Shown: positions 54,040-63,729, numbered from the stretch's first letter. The stretch is 64,000 nt of DNA from Polyangiaceae bacterium (GCA_016719945.1 JADJYE010000003.1:558001-622000), one strand, 5' to 3'. Numbers and translations are program-made. The notes: generated by a model from the letters alone, not told the origin.

Positions 54040-55899
54040 TTACGGCTTGGGGGCCGCGCCTTGCTTCACCGTCTCGACGGCGACCGGCTTCTTCTCGAGG
54101 ACGATGAACTGCACGCGGCGGTTCTTCTGCCGGCCCTCCTCGGTCTTGTTGTCGCCGACGGGCTTATCCATCCCGTAGCCCTTCGACAGCAAGCGCGCCG
54201 CCTCGACGCCGCGCTTGACGAGCGCGTCCATGACGGCCTTGGCGCGGTCGTCGGACAGCTTCTGGTTGAGCTGCTTGTTGCCCTTGTTGTCCGTGTGGCC
54301 CTGGACCTCGAGCTTGAGGACCTCGGGGTGCTCCTTCAGGACCTGCGCGACCGAGTCGAGCAGCGGGTTGGAGACCGCGCGGATCGTCGACTTGCCGAAG
54401 TCGAACTGCACCTGCTCGAGGATGACGATCTCGCTGTCGGTGAAGCGAACGAGCTTCGGGCAGCCGCGCTTCGACGGGTCCTTGTCGTCGACGCCCTTCT
54501 CCTTCGGGCAGGCGTCCTGATCGTCGCGGAAGCCGTCGCCGTCCGTGTCGGGCGGGCAGCCGTTGGTCTTCGGGTCGTCGGTCTTGACGCCGGGGATGTC
54601 GACGCAGGCGTCCTCGTCGTCGGGCACGCCGTCGCCGTCCTTGTCGTTGATGGGGCAGCCGTTCTTCTTCGGGTCGTCGCTCGCGACGCCAGGCTCGTTC
54701 GGGCACGCGTCGACGTCGTCGAGGATGCCGTCCTTGTCGCTGTCGCGCTCCGGGCAGCCGTGCTTCTTTGGATCGGTGTGGGCCTTGCCGGGCTCGTCCG
54801 GGCAGGCGTCGTCCTTGTCGAGGATCGTGTCCTTGTCGCGGTCGGAGTCGGGCGGGCAGCCGTGCTTGAGCGGGTCTTCGCTCTTCACGCCAGGCACCTT
54901 CGGGCACGCGTCGACCGGATCCATGATGCCGTCGCCGTCGGTGTCGGTCTGCGCCTCCTCGATCACGGGGGTGTACGCGAACTGGAACACTGCGCGGCCG
55001 GCCGGCGTGCCGACGCCGGTGGTGAGGCCGGGGCCGCCGGCGACGCCGAGCTCGAGGAACTCGACGCTGGGCAGCCGCCACTTGAGGCCGGCCATGAGCT
55101 CCGCGTTGGTCGAGCGGCCGTCGGGCTCCTGGACGTCGACGCCGCCGGACGTCTCGAGGCCGATCTGCAGCGTGCGCTTGTCGAGCAAGAGCACGCCGAC
55201 GCCGGCGCCCCAGTTCATCTGGTGGCCGAGCTGGACGCTGGCGATGTCGGTCGACGAGGTCTTGAGCGTCGGGCCCGCCATCACGCTGTAGATGAAGCGA
55301 TCGGCGCGGCCGCCGATCAGCAGCTGGGGCTGGGCGCGGAACGAGCCGTCGCTCACGTAGGAGTTGTCGAAGCCCGTGGGCATCCAGAAGTAGCCGCCCA
55401 GCGCGATCTGGAAGGGCTCGTGGTACTCGCCGAACAGACGGAAGCGGGCGCCGAGGCGCAGGTCGCCGACCGCCGCGCCCGACGGCTCGGCGAACGCGAC
55501 GTTGCCGCCCTCGGGGGCGTCACCCTGGCTGAGCAGGGCGAACGGCATGTTCGCGCTGATGGCGATGCGGTTGATGATCGAGAAGTTGAGGCCGACGTGC
55601 AGGAACATCTGGTCGGAGACGACCTTGCCGATGTCCTCGGTCTCGTCGCCCGTCTCGCGGACGAGGACGAGGGGCTCGCGCGCGTAGTCGAGCATGGCCA
55701 TCGCGTGGAAGGTCATCTCGCCGGCCGCGTAGGGGGAGGGGACCCCGAAGAAGCGGTCGCCTGCCGCGGACGGGTGGAAGCGAGGCAGATCGACCTGCGT
55801 CGTCTCCGTTTGCTGGGCCGCCGCGTCTGCCGCCAAGAGGGCCGCGCCCAGACCTGCCGTGAACGCAACCAACCGGTGTGGCCACCGAGCCTTCATCAT
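54040..55899 (-). CDS. OmpA-family outer-membrane protein with thrombospondin type-3 repeats
   Basis: 619 residues from ATG 55899, with a GAGG motif five bases before it (a second ATG follows directly). Signal peptide to about 27; residues about 35-300 form an outer-membrane-like barrel; residues about 305-480 hold calcium-binding thrombospondin type-3 repeats (TDTDGDGIMDPVDACPKVPG, DSDKDGILDDVDACPNEPG); the C-terminal OmpA domain (about 490-600) has LQVQFDFGKSTIRAVSNP-type start, GHTDNKGNKQLNQKLSDDRA and RQKNRRVQFIV. The last domain binds peptidoglycan. This domain order is known in Myxococcota and other deltaproteobacterial proteins. An intrinsic terminator follows. Confidence 0.9.
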   Translation of the reverse strand: MMKARWPHRLVAFTAGLGAALLAADAAAQQTETTQVDLPRFHPSAAGDRFFGVPSPYAAGEMTFHAMAMLDYAREPLVLVRETGDETEDIGKVVSDQMFLHVGLNFSIINRIAISANMPFALLSQGDAPEGGNVAFAEPSGAAVGDLRLGARFRLFGEYHEPFQIALGGYFWMPTGFDNSYVSDGSFRAQPQLLIGGRADRFIYSVMAGPTLKTSSTDIASVQLGHQMNWGAGVGVLLLDKRTLQIGLETSGGVDVQEPDGRSTNAELMAGLKWRLPSVEFLELGVAGGPGLTTGVGTPAGRAVFQFAYTPVIEEAQTDTDGDGIMDPVDACPKVPGVKSEDPLKHGCPPDSDRDKDTILDKDDACPDEPGKAHTDPKKHGCPERDSDKDGILDDVDACPNEPGVASDDPKKNGCPINDKDGDGVPDDEDACVDIPGVKTDDPKTNGCPPDTDGDGFRDDQDACPKEKGVDDKDPSKRGCPKLVRFTDSEIVILEQVQFDFGKSTIRAVSNPLLDSVAQVLKEHPEVLKLEVQGHTDNKGNKQLNQKLSDDRAKAVMDALVKRGVEAARLLSKGYGMDKPVGDNKTEEGRQKNRRVQFIVLEKKPVAVETVKQGAAPKP

Positions 55900-56073
55900 C
55901 TCGACCTCACGATTTTTTCTGCCAAAAACAGGGGTAAGACAGCTTGAGCTTGATAGTGCCCTTCTCCCGAGAGCACAACGATCCCGCGCCACCTCCTGCG
56001 AATCTGCTCAGGGCGCAGCGGGTTTGTCAGCTCTGGACAGCCGTTTAGGAAAAGCGATAGACACTCGGCCGCG

Positions 56074-58410
56074 ATGACCGAGCCCGCCCGCCCGTACGAC
56101 CCCGTCCCGACCCTCGCCGAGGAGCTCAACCTCCCCCGCTCGAGCGTCCAAGCCGCCGTCGCTCTGTTCGCCGAGGGGGCGACCGTCCCGTTCATCGCCC
56201 GCTATCGAAAGGAGGCGACGGCCGGCCTCGACGAGGTGCAGCTGCGCGCGATCGAGGAGCGCCGCGCGTACCTGATCGAGCTCGCGGAGCGGCGCGCCGC
56301 CGTGCTCGAGGAGATCAAGAAGCAGGGCAAGCTCACTCCCCAGCTCGAGGCGAAGATCGTCGGCGCGAAGACGAAGGCGGAGGTCGAGGACCTCTACCTG
56401 CCGTACAAGCCGAAGCGCCGCACGCGCGCGATGATCGCGAAGGAGCGCGGCCTCGAGCCGCTCGCCGAGCTGATGCTCGCGCAGGCCGCGGGCGACGATC
56501 CCCAGGCCCTCGCCGCGCGCTTCGTCGACGCCGCGAAGGAGGTCCCCGACGTGGCCGCCGCCCTCGCCGGGGCGCGAGACATCGTCGCCGAGCGCCTCGC
56601 GGACACCGCGGAGGTGCGCAAGCACGTCCGCGACACGATGGCGAAGGACGGCGTCCTCAAGGTCGAGAAGCTCAAGGAGCACGAGGGCAAGCCGACCAAG
56701 TTCGACACCTACGCGAGCTACGAGGAGCCGGTCGCCGCGATGCCGTCACACCGCGTCCTGGCCATCAGGCGCGGCGAGGCGGAGAACGTCCTCCGCGCGA
56801 ACCTCACCGTCGACGGCCCGAAGCTGACCTCCGAGATCGCGCAGCGCGGGGGCGTGGCGGGTAAGGGCCCGTGGGCGGCCGAGCTCGAGAAGGCAGCGTC
56901 CGACGCGTACAAGCGCCTGCTGGCGCCGACCTGTGAGGTCGACGTCCGCGTCGAGCTCAAGATGCGCGCCGATCGCGAGGCGGTCAGCGTCTTCGCGCAG
57001 AACCTCCGCGAGCTCCTGCTCGCCGCCCCTTATGGCACGAAGACCGTGCTCGGCATCGACCCCGGGCAGCGCACCGGCTGCAAGTGTGTGGTCCTCGACG
57101 CGACCGGCAAGCTGCTCGAGAACACGACGATCTACATCGTGCAGGGGGACGGGGCGCTCGAGAAGGCCCGCGCGTCGCTGAAGGCCATGCTCGCGAAGCA
57201 CGACATCCGCGCGGTCGCCGTCGGCAACGGCACCCACGGCCGGGAGACCGAGGCGTTCGCGCGCGAGGTGCTGGCGGAGGTGGGCAAGAAGGACGTGCTG
57301 TGCGTGCCGGTCAGCGAGGCCGGCGCGAGCGTGTACTCGGCGAGCGACGTCGCCCGCGAAGAGTTCCCCGAGCTCGACCTCACGGTGCGCGGCGCCATCA
57401 GCATCGCTCGCCGCCTCCAGGACCCGCTGGCCGAGCTGGTGAAGATCGATCCGAAGAGCATCGGCGTCGGGCAGTACCAGCACGACGTCGACGCCGCGCT
57501 CCTCGAGCAGCAGCTCGACGAGGTCGTCGAGAGCTGCGTGAACCTCGTCGGCGTCGAGCTCAACACCGCGAGCGCGCCGCTGCTCGCCAGGGTGTCTGGC
57601 ATCGGGCCCTCGCTCGCGAAGCGCATCGTCTCGCACCGCAACGAGAAGGGCGCGTTCCCTTCGCGCAAGGCGCTGCTCGAGGTGTCCGGCCTCGGGCCGC
57701 GCACGTTCGAGCAATGTGCGGGCTTCGTCCGAGTCCACGGCGGCGAGCACCCGCTCGACGCGAGCGCCGTCCACCCCGAGCGCTATGGCCTCGTCGAGCG
57801 CATCGCGAAGGACCTCGGCGTGCCGGTGCACGAGCTGGTCGGCAAGGCCGAGCTCGTCGCCAAGATCGACGCCAAGAAGTACCTGAGCGCCGAGGTCGGT
57901 GAGCTCACGCTGGGCGACATCGTCTCCGAGCTGAAGAAGCCGGGTCGCGACCCGCGCAAGAGCTTCGAGCCGCCTGCGTTCCGCGACGACGTCCGCACCC
58001 TCGACGATCTGAAGGAGGGCATGACGCTCGAGGGCGTCGTGACCAACGTCACCGCGTTCGGCGCGTTCGTCGACATCGGCGTCCACCAGGACGGGCTCGT
58101 CCACGTCTCGGAGCTCGCCGATCGCTTCATCAAGGACCCTGCCGAGGTCGCGAAGGTGGGAGAGAAGATCAAGGTGCGGGTGCTCGAGGTCGACCTGCAG
58201 CGCAAGCGCATCCGCCTCTCTGCGAAGAGCGGGGCGCCGCGGGTGAACGGCGGCGCGCCGCAGGCGCAGGGTGCTCCGGCCCCGAACGGCGGCGGCAACG
58301 GCGGCGCGCGGCGGCCTCCGGTCCGCGGTGACCACCCGCGCACCAGCTCGCCGGCGCAGAGCCAGAAGCAGTTCTCGTACAACCCGTTCGAGAAGCTGCT
58401 GAGGAAGTAG
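56074..58410 (+). CDS. tex: Tex-family transcription accessory protein
   Basis: 778 residues, normal length. The N-terminal part has VALFAEGATVPFIARYRKEA with DEVQLRAIEERRAYL, the central YqgF-like nuclease fold starts at GIDPGQRTGCKCVVLDATGK, followed by helix-hairpin-helix motifs (ARVSGIGPSLAKRIVSHRNE, VSGLGPRTFEQCAGFVRV) and a C-terminal S1 RNA-binding domain (about 645-715, LEGVVTNVTAFGAFVDIGVH). An Asn/Gly/Ala-rich tail follows. Tex binds RNA and acts in transcription and toxin expression in other bacteria. The start is preceded by a 174-base gap shared with ompA. Confidence 0.95.
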   Translation: MTEPARPYDPVPTLAEELNLPRSSVQAAVALFAEGATVPFIARYRKEATAGLDEVQLRAIEERRAYLIELAERRAAVLEEIKKQGKLTPQLEAKIVGAKTKAEVEDLYLPYKPKRRTRAMIAKERGLEPLAELMLAQAAGDDPQALAARFVDAAKEVPDVAAALAGARDIVAERLADTAEVRKHVRDTMAKDGVLKVEKLKEHEGKPTKFDTYASYEEPVAAMPSHRVLAIRRGEAENVLRANLTVDGPKLTSEIAQRGGVAGKGPWAAELEKAASDAYKRLLAPTCEVDVRVELKMRADREAVSVFAQNLRELLLAAPYGTKTVLGIDPGQRTGCKCVVLDATGKLLENTTIYIVQGDGALEKARASLKAMLAKHDIRAVAVGNGTHGRETEAFAREVLAEVGKKDVLCVPVSEAGASVYSASDVAREEFPELDLTVRGAISIARRLQDPLAELVKIDPKSIGVGQYQHDVDAALLEQQLDEVVESCVNLVGVELNTASAPLLARVSGIGPSLAKRIVSHRNEKGAFPSRKALLEVSGLGPRTFEQCAGFVRVHGGEHPLDASAVHPERYGLVERIAKDLGVPVHELVGKAELVAKIDAKKYLSAEVGELTLGDIVSELKKPGRDPRKSFEPPAFRDDVRTLDDLKEGMTLEGVVTNVTAFGAFVDIGVHQDGLVHVSELADRFIKDPAEVAKVGEKIKVRVLEVDLQRKRIRLSAKSGAPRVNGGAPQAQGAPAPNGGGNGGARRPPVRGDHPRTSSPAQSQKQFSYNPFEKLLRK

Positions 58411-58434
58411 GCGACGCGCTCCTCGCAGATGCGC

Positions 58435-58467
58435 GCCGACCGCCCCCCGCAGCGGGAGACGGTCGGC
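58435..58467 (+). terminator. hairpin after tex
   Basis: gccgaccg pairs with cggtcggc, with an inner cccgc/gcggg possibility. It begins 25 bases after the tex stop. Only two T follow, so it is a weak intrinsic terminator at best. Confidence 0.4.
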
Positions 58468-58532
58468 CTTCCCGCCCGCGGACACGGTCGGGGGTGCGCG
58501 GCGCCAGCCCTGATTTGAGCTACGTTCACCTC

Positions 58533-60458
58533 ATGCTCGAGACGTGCGGGTTGCGAATCTTCGCCGGTGTTCCGCTCGCGGTCGGGTCGCTGCTCGTGGT
58601 GTCGGCCTGCGGGGACACCGCGGGCTCCTCGAATCCCGGCGGCGGCGGGCAGGGAGGTGGCGAGGTCGTTTCGCTACGCGGCGGCGCCGAGAAGGGGCCC
58701 TTGGTCCTTGGGTCGACGATCGAGATCGCCGCGCTCGACGGCGCGCTCGAGCCTACGGGCGATGTCTTCAACACCCAGACCACCACGGATGCAGGGACGT
58801 TCGAGGTCGTCGTCTCCGCGCCGGGTTGGGTCGCGCTCCATGCGTCTGGGTACTATTTCAACGAGGTCGCCGGCACGCTCTCGGGCGCGCCCATCACGCT
58901 GCGCGGCCTCGCGGACGTAACGGTTGGTGGGGACGTGTTCGTCAACGTGATCACCCACCTCGAGGAGCGTAGAGTCAGGTCGCTGGTGCTCGCGGGCGCT
59001 GCCTTCGAGGTGGCCGTCTCGCAGGCCGAGGGCGAGCTCCAAGCCGCCCTCGGGGTTGGCTCGCCGGGCGTGTGGGCGGGCGCGACTGGCGTCTCGATGA
59101 GCATGCTCGGGGGCGACAGCGATCCAAACGCCTACCTCCTCGCGGTGAGCGCCGTGCTCGTCCAAGCTGCGGCGGAGGCGGCAGGGCCCGGTGGTCCAGT
59201 CGACGGCGAGCTCCAGGAGCTGTTGAACACCGTCGCCCAGGATCTCGGGGACGACGGCGCCGTGAGCTCCGAGCTGACGGCACGCGTCGCGGTCGCGCAG
59301 CTCGCTCTGGACAGCGCGGCGGTGAAGGTCAACCTCGCGGCGCGCTTTTCGGAGCTGGGGATCGCGACGCCGGTCCCGGATCTCGACCGCGTCCTCGATC
59401 AAGACCTCGATGGGCTGGTCAACGCTGACGACAACTGCCCTCGCGCGCCGAACCCTGACCAAGCGGACTGGAACCTCGATGGCCTCGGAGACGCATGTAG
59501 CCCGGCGTTTTGCGGGAACGGCCTGCCGGAGGGGCGGGAGGCGTGCGATGACGGCAACGCCGACGACGATGACGCTTGCACCTCGAGCTGCACCCTCGCG
59601 ACGTGCGGGGACGGTCTCACCCAAGCTGGCGTCGAGGCGTGTGACGATGGCAACGGTGACGAGGGCGACGCGTGCCTGAGCACGTGTGAGCTGGCAAGCT
59701 GCGGGGATGGCTTCGTTTTCGGCGCGGTCGAAGCGTGTGACGACGGAAACGCTGCGGATGACGACGACTGTCTATCCACGTGTGAGCTGGCAAGCTGCGG
59801 GGATGGCTTCGTTCACGTGGGGGTCGAGGCCTGTGACGATGGCAACGGTGACGAAAGCGACTCGTGCCTGAGCACATGTGAATCGGCGAGCTGTGGGGAC
59901 GGCTTCGTCCAAGCCGGGGTCGAAGCGTGTGACGACGGCAACGACGACGTCGGTGACAACTGCCCCGCGTGCGCCTTCGCGGCCTGCGGCGATGGCTTCT
60001 TGCTCGATGGATTCGAGGAGTGCGACGACGGTGACCTCGTGGAAGGCAACGGCTGCGACGCCGATTGCACACACACCTGCTTCAGCGGGTCAGGGGGCGC
60101 GATGCTCGCCAAGGTCGACCTGACGACGGGCCATTGCTACGGCGCTTTCGAGCCTCGTCATTTCTTCACGGCGCTCAATTCGTGCCAGTCCCGGGGGGCG
60201 TACCTGGTGTCGATCTCCTCTGCGGCCGAGAACGACCTCGTTCGGTCCTTCTTCCCCGGCGAAAACTTGTGGATCGGCTTGTGGAGACCGAGCAGCTCGT
60301 TCACCTGGGCGAGCGGCGAGCCCGTGACCTTCACCAACTGGGCCCCCGGCCAACCCGACTTCGTCAACGAGAACCCTGCGATGATGATCACGGATGGGAC
60401 GTGGCACGACGTCGGGGCGACCTTCGATCGCGTATTCATTTGTGAGACGGCCCCGTGA
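58533..60458 (+). CDS. lipoprotein with Myxococcus cysteine-rich repeats and C-type lectin domain
   Basis: 641 residues. Lipobox LLVVSAC gives Cys26, then a Gly-rich linker. Residues about 47-125 look like a carboxypeptidase-regulatory-type beta domain (EKGPLVLGSTIEIAALDG), followed by a helical segment to about 285. From about 285 there is a calcium-type loop (DQDLDGLVNADDNCP), then repeats of the type CGDGFxxxGVEACDDGNxDxxDxC (five to six copies, about 335-520). The last 110 residues form a C-type lectin fold ending GTWHDVGATFDRVFICE. Surface adhesion or ligand binding is likely. Confidence 0.8.
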   Translation: MLETCGLRIFAGVPLAVGSLLVVSACGDTAGSSNPGGGGQGGGEVVSLRGGAEKGPLVLGSTIEIAALDGALEPTGDVFNTQTTTDAGTFEVVVSAPGWVALHASGYYFNEVAGTLSGAPITLRGLADVTVGGDVFVNVITHLEERRVRSLVLAGAAFEVAVSQAEGELQAALGVGSPGVWAGATGVSMSMLGGDSDPNAYLLAVSAVLVQAAAEAAGPGGPVDGELQELLNTVAQDLGDDGAVSSELTARVAVAQLALDSAAVKVNLAARFSELGIATPVPDLDRVLDQDLDGLVNADDNCPRAPNPDQADWNLDGLGDACSPAFCGNGLPEGREACDDGNADDDDACTSSCTLATCGDGLTQAGVEACDDGNGDEGDACLSTCELASCGDGFVFGAVEACDDGNAADDDDCLSTCELASCGDGFVHVGVEACDDGNGDESDSCLSTCESASCGDGFVQAGVEACDDGNDDVGDNCPACAFAACGDGFLLDGFEECDDGDLVEGNGCDADCTHTCFSGSGGAMLAKVDLTTGHCYGAFEPRHFFTALNSCQSRGAYLVSISSAAENDLVRSFFPGENLWIGLWRPSSSFTWASGEPVTFTNWAPGQPDFVNENPAMMITDGTWHDVGATFDRVFICETAP

Positions 60459-60525
60459 CGCCGCCCCGCGATCCCAGTCGGCGCGCTTCGTTGCGAGGCC
60501 CGATCGAAGGGGCCTGCTCTTGACG

Positions 60526-61813
60526 TCACGGGGTAGACGTAGCTCTGGCGAGCTGCGAACGCTGACGTCGCGCCCCCAGCGCCAGCGCCAAGGCGGCCAA
60601 CGCGACGACCGACCCCGGCGCGCTGGGGGACGAGCGCCCCGTCGTCGCGCATGAGCAACCGGCTTCGCTGCCGTCGTCGTCGACCTCGGCGCCGCCCTCG
60701 CCGCCGCCTGACCCAGCGCCGCCTGCTCCGGTCGCGCCGCCCTCGCCGTTGCCCACGATCACCTGCAGCTCGAGGGTGACCGCGTCGTCGGGCGGGCCGC
60801 CTTGGTCGGCGAACCACGCGACGCCTTCTTGAACGAGCCCGAAGCTCTCGGAGTACGTGCCCGGCTGGGCAGGCGCGTTCAGGTCGAGCTCGAACGTGTA
60901 CGCTGCCCAGCAACGTGCTCGCGTCCCAGGGCTGCCCGCCCGAGTTCGTATAGGTGACCCTCACCTTGAACGTCTCTCCGGCGAGCACCACCTCGGGCGC
61001 CTCGACGCTCGCGAGGGTCGCGCCGTAGCTGCCGCCGCTCGCGAACGCGACCAGCTCCTCGTAGGTGCCGTTCCACACGTTGAGATCCACGTTGCCCGCG
61101 ATGCCAGGCACGCTCCCCGAAGAGCTGTATTGCCAGACCGCGATCTCGCTCCACTGGTCGGCGATGTTCGAGCAGCCACACGCCGGGGGCGGCGCGGCTG
61201 GCGGCTGGCAGGCGTTCGGGTACTGCGCGTGCCACAGCGCGTAGTCGGCGAACTCGCTCGACCCGACGTTGTCTTGCCAGAAATATTTCCCCGTATAGAT
61301 CATCGGCTTCTTGCCGGTGCCCGCCTCGACGATGTCGAGCCACACGCCGACGCGCGCCGCGATCTCCGCCCCACCCAGCCCATCGGTCGACTCGACGTCG
61401 ATCACCGGGGGCAGGTCCCCCGCGTCGAGCATGCCCAGCTTGTCGACCACGATGTTCGCTTGCTCGACCGGATCGCCACCCGGGTCGAAGTATTGGTATG
61501 CGCCGCGGATCATGCCGACGGCCTTGATGCCCGCCCAGTTGGCGTCGAACTGGGGATCCATGAAGTCGCCGTGGTTGATGCGGGCGATCGCGAAGTCGTA
61601 TTCGGTGGCGACCTGCGTCCAGTCGATCGTCCCCTGGTAGTACGAGACGTCGATCCCGTGGACGACGTCGGTGAAGCAGATCTCCGCGGCTTGCTCGGCG
61701 ACGCCGATCTCCTCGGAGCCATCCCCGGGGGGCGGGTCGCTGGGCTCCTCGACCTCGCACGACGCGAGGAGGAGGAGGCCCAACGCGGGAGCGTAGCGGT
61801 GCAGCCGGCGCAT
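60526..61813 (-). CDS. GH25 lysozyme-like lipoprotein with MYXO-CTERM-like tail, one frameshift
   Basis: From ATG 61813: lipobox LLLLASC, a linker, then the GH25 muramidase domain: HGIDVSYYQGTIDW, INHGDFMDPQFDANWAGIKA, GAYQYFDPGGDPVEQANIV, PPVIDVES (catalytic acid region), PMIYTGKYFW and VWQYSSSGSVPGIAGNVDLN. After SGGQPWDASTLLG the written frame turns to Arg-rich nonsense; the neighbouring frame gives YTFELDLNAPAQPGTYSESF, a Gly/Ala linker and then GCSCATTGRSS, a hydrophobic helix and RRQR, ending at 60526. A base is missing or extra at about 60899-60910. The tail resembles the MYXO-CTERM sorting signal. Restored length is about 429 residues. Confidence 0.65.
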
Positions 61814-61893
61814 GGCCGCGGATGCTGACGCGGCAGCGGGCCGGTCACAAGACCCTGGACGCGCCTGGTCCGTAGCAGGGGGTGTCCCTAATT

Positions 61894-61955
61894 CGGCTCG
61901 GGGTTCGCCCGGCCCTCGCTCACGCTCGCAAGTGAAGGCCGGGCAATCCCCGAGC
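61894..61955. other. long imperfect inverted repeat upstream of the OmpA-like lipoprotein gene
   Basis: GGCTCGGGG (61894-61902) pairs with CCCCGAGCC (61947-61955) and, inside it, GCCCGGCC (61906-61913) pairs with GGCCGGGC (61936-61943). The 22-base loop has a small CTCAC/GTGA complementarity. It lies between divergent genes (starts at 61813 and 62029) and no coding frame crosses it. Confidence 0.6.
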
Positions 61956-61989
61956 CTCACCCCGACCTATGTTCCACCCCCATTGATCT

Positions 61990-62018
61990 TGCTGGTCCGA
62001 CCTTCGGTCGGACTAGCA
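61990..62018. other. perfect hairpin just before the 62029 start
   Basis: GTCCGACC and GGTCGGAC (eight bases, loop TTC) are extended by TGCT/AGCA with one GT pair between them. Its right edge is 11 bases before ATG 62029, so it could mask the ribosome binding region of the mRNA, or be a terminator-like element. Confidence 0.55.
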
Positions 62019-62028
62019 TTCACCGACC

Positions 62029-63075
62029 ATGGCTCCCCGAGACGACAGCGACGACCGCCAAGCCATCCTCGCGCGCCGCGCGATCTTCGTGACGACGGCG
62101 CTCGCGGCGCTAGGGTGCTCGTCGCAGGGAGGGCAGGGGACGCCCACCTCGACGGTGGCGACGTCGACGAGCACGGTGATCGCAACGGCGCAAACGACCG
62201 CTACGAGCACGTCCTCCGGCTCTGCGTCGGTCGCCACCTCCTCCCCAAGCTCGACCCCGGACGCGGCCGGTCGTCTGGCGTCGTGGGAGAAGGCGCGGGC
62301 CGCGGCCCCGCCGCTGGACGTCGCTGCCTCTCTGCCCGCGCGAGAGAAGCCCGAGCTCGAGCAGGTCAAGTCGGAGATGACCCGGATCTACGACGCCCTG
62401 GGCAAGGTCTGGCAGGCGGCCCCGGTGCACTGTAGCCCCAAGGACCCGAAATGCTCGGCGGCGTGGCAGCAGGCGGCGACGGCGCTCGGCGACCTCAAGG
62501 ACGACATGCGCGGGCCTCTGTGCGGGTGGCGGCTGGGCCTCGGCGCGGTCGAGCGGACGATCGCCCACCACGGGTTCGCGGGCACCCTCATCAGCGCGCT
62601 CGAGGCCGAGCTCGCCGCGGCCGCCGAGAAACACGGGGCGAAAGCCGACTGGGAGACGATGCGCAGCGGGGCCGTGAAGCCCACGCCGTGCTTGAAGTGC
62701 GCCCCGCCTGAGCTCGGGGCGGTGACGGAGCATCGGTACGGGGGCGCCCCGTTGATGGTCCCGTTCGCTGACGGCAAGGTGACGCTGGACGGCGCGGACG
62801 CCGCGCTGGACGCCTTGGTCAAGCGGATGGGCGAGACGAAGGAGGCGGTCTTCGAGGTCCGCGGACATGCCGACCCCGCGGAGAGCGGGGACAAAAAGTC
62901 GCTCGCGAAGAAACGCGCCGAGGCGGTGCGCGACGCCCTCGTGAAGAAAGGCGCGGACAAGTCTCGGCTCCTCGTCGTCGTCTACGCCGACGATCTGCCC
63001 ATCGGCAGCCTCGCCTCGGACGAAGGGCGAGCCAAGAATCGCCGCGTCGACTTCGAGGCGATCGCCAAGAAATAG
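62029..63075 (+). CDS. OmpA-like lipoprotein with N-terminal helical domain
   Basis: 348 residues. Signal segment IFVTTALAALGC gives lipidated Cys30, then a Ser/Thr-rich linker to about 85. Residues about 90-230 are helical with a CSPKDPKC and a PCLKC pair. The C-terminal domain (about 240-348) is OmpA-like: VTLDGADAALDALVKRMGET, RGHADPAESGDKKSLAKKRA and EGRAKNRRVDFEAI, the peptidoglycan-binding fold. No ribosome binding site is obvious before the ATG, and a strong hairpin lies in its place. Confidence 0.75.
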   Translation: MAPRDDSDDRQAILARRAIFVTTALAALGCSSQGGQGTPTSTVATSTSTVIATAQTTATSTSSGSASVATSSPSSTPDAAGRLASWEKARAAAPPLDVAASLPAREKPELEQVKSEMTRIYDALGKVWQAAPVHCSPKDPKCSAAWQQAATALGDLKDDMRGPLCGWRLGLGAVERTIAHHGFAGTLISALEAELAAAAEKHGAKADWETMRSGAVKPTPCLKCAPPELGAVTEHRYGGAPLMVPFADGKVTLDGADAALDALVKRMGETKEAVFEVRGHADPAESGDKKSLAKKRAEAVRDALVKKGADKSRLLVVVYADDLPIGSLASDEGRAKNRRVDFEAIAKK

Positions 63076-63080
63076 GCAGC

Positions 63081-63106
63081 CGAACGCCTGCGATCGCCGG
63101 CGTTCG
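63081..63106. terminator. hairpin between convergent genes
   Basis: cgaacgcc and ggcgttcg pair over eight bases with a ten-base loop, between the stops at 63075 and 63121. No T run follows. Confidence 0.4.
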
Positions 63107-63120
63107 CGAGCCTCCTGACG

Positions 63121-63594
63121 TCAGCCCAGGCCCGCGAGCTTGAGCGCCGCCCGCCCCTGCTTGCCGACCGCGATGCGGCTCTCGTGGCGCACGGTCGCCA
63201 TGACCTCCTCGAGGTCGCCCCCGGCATCGTCGTCTTTTCGGGCCTTGCCTTTGATGCTCTGGGGCGGCGACTTCCCTCGGCGCCGCCAGGCGCGCACGAG
63301 CAGCTCTTCGGGAAGCTCGCGGCGCAAGAGCTGGTAGGCATGCGTCGCGACGTACAGATCGTCGAGCAGCCCAAACGGCCCCAGCTCCTCGGGTAGCACG
63401 TCGAACGGGGCGACGAAGTACGCGAGCACCGCGTTCACGATCGGACGCGCGTGCTCGGGGAGCTCGGGCTCCGCGAACAACCGCGCGAACAGCTCGAAGA
63501 TATCGGGCGCCCAGCACACCGCAGCGCCGTGAGCGCCCTCGTACCCATCGACGCAATCGCGCAGCGCGTCTGCGAATGCCGGCCCCTCGAACAT
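63121..63594 (-). CDS. DUF1232 (YkvA-like) protein
   Basis: 157 residues. The conserved DUF1232 core is PIVNAVLAYFVAPFDVLPEE with LGPFGLLDDLYVATHAYQLL at about 50-90, a short helical hairpin that is probably membrane-associated. A charged tail (KSPPQSIKGKARKDDDAGGD) follows. The function of DUF1232 proteins is not established. It is convergent with the OmpA-like lipoprotein gene and divergent from the ABC1 kinase gene, with 135 bases between starts. Confidence 0.75.
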   Translation of the reverse strand: MFEGPAFADALRDCVDGYEGAHGAAVCWAPDIFELFARLFAEPELPEHARPIVNAVLAYFVAPFDVLPEELGPFGLLDDLYVATHAYQLLRRELPEELLVRAWRRRGKSPPQSIKGKARKDDDAGGDLEEVMATVRHESRIAVGKQGRAALKLAGLG

Positions 63595-63729
63595 CGCCCG
63601 TCCATGATAACGGCCGAGTCGGGCCGAGCGCGAGGTGAACGCCCGGCCCGCACTCCGGCGGTGCTACCTGCGCTTCGCGGCGGCCACGCATCGACGTTGC
63701 CGCGAACGGGTGTAAGCTTCGCTCGCTTC

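Noticed and set aside
53371..55947. Plus-strand open frame of 858 codons across the OmpA gene
   Set aside because: Shadow of the minus-strand OmpA gene, with no family features; the OmpA, repeat and signal-peptide evidence is all on the minus strand.
56746..58485. Minus-strand open frame of 579 codons opposite tex
   Set aside because: Antisense shadow; Tex domains are complete on the plus strand.
61995..62013. C(UUCG)G tetraloop in the hairpin before 62029
   Set aside because: In the register with full base pairing the loop is TTC; the tetraloop register would break the adjacent pair.
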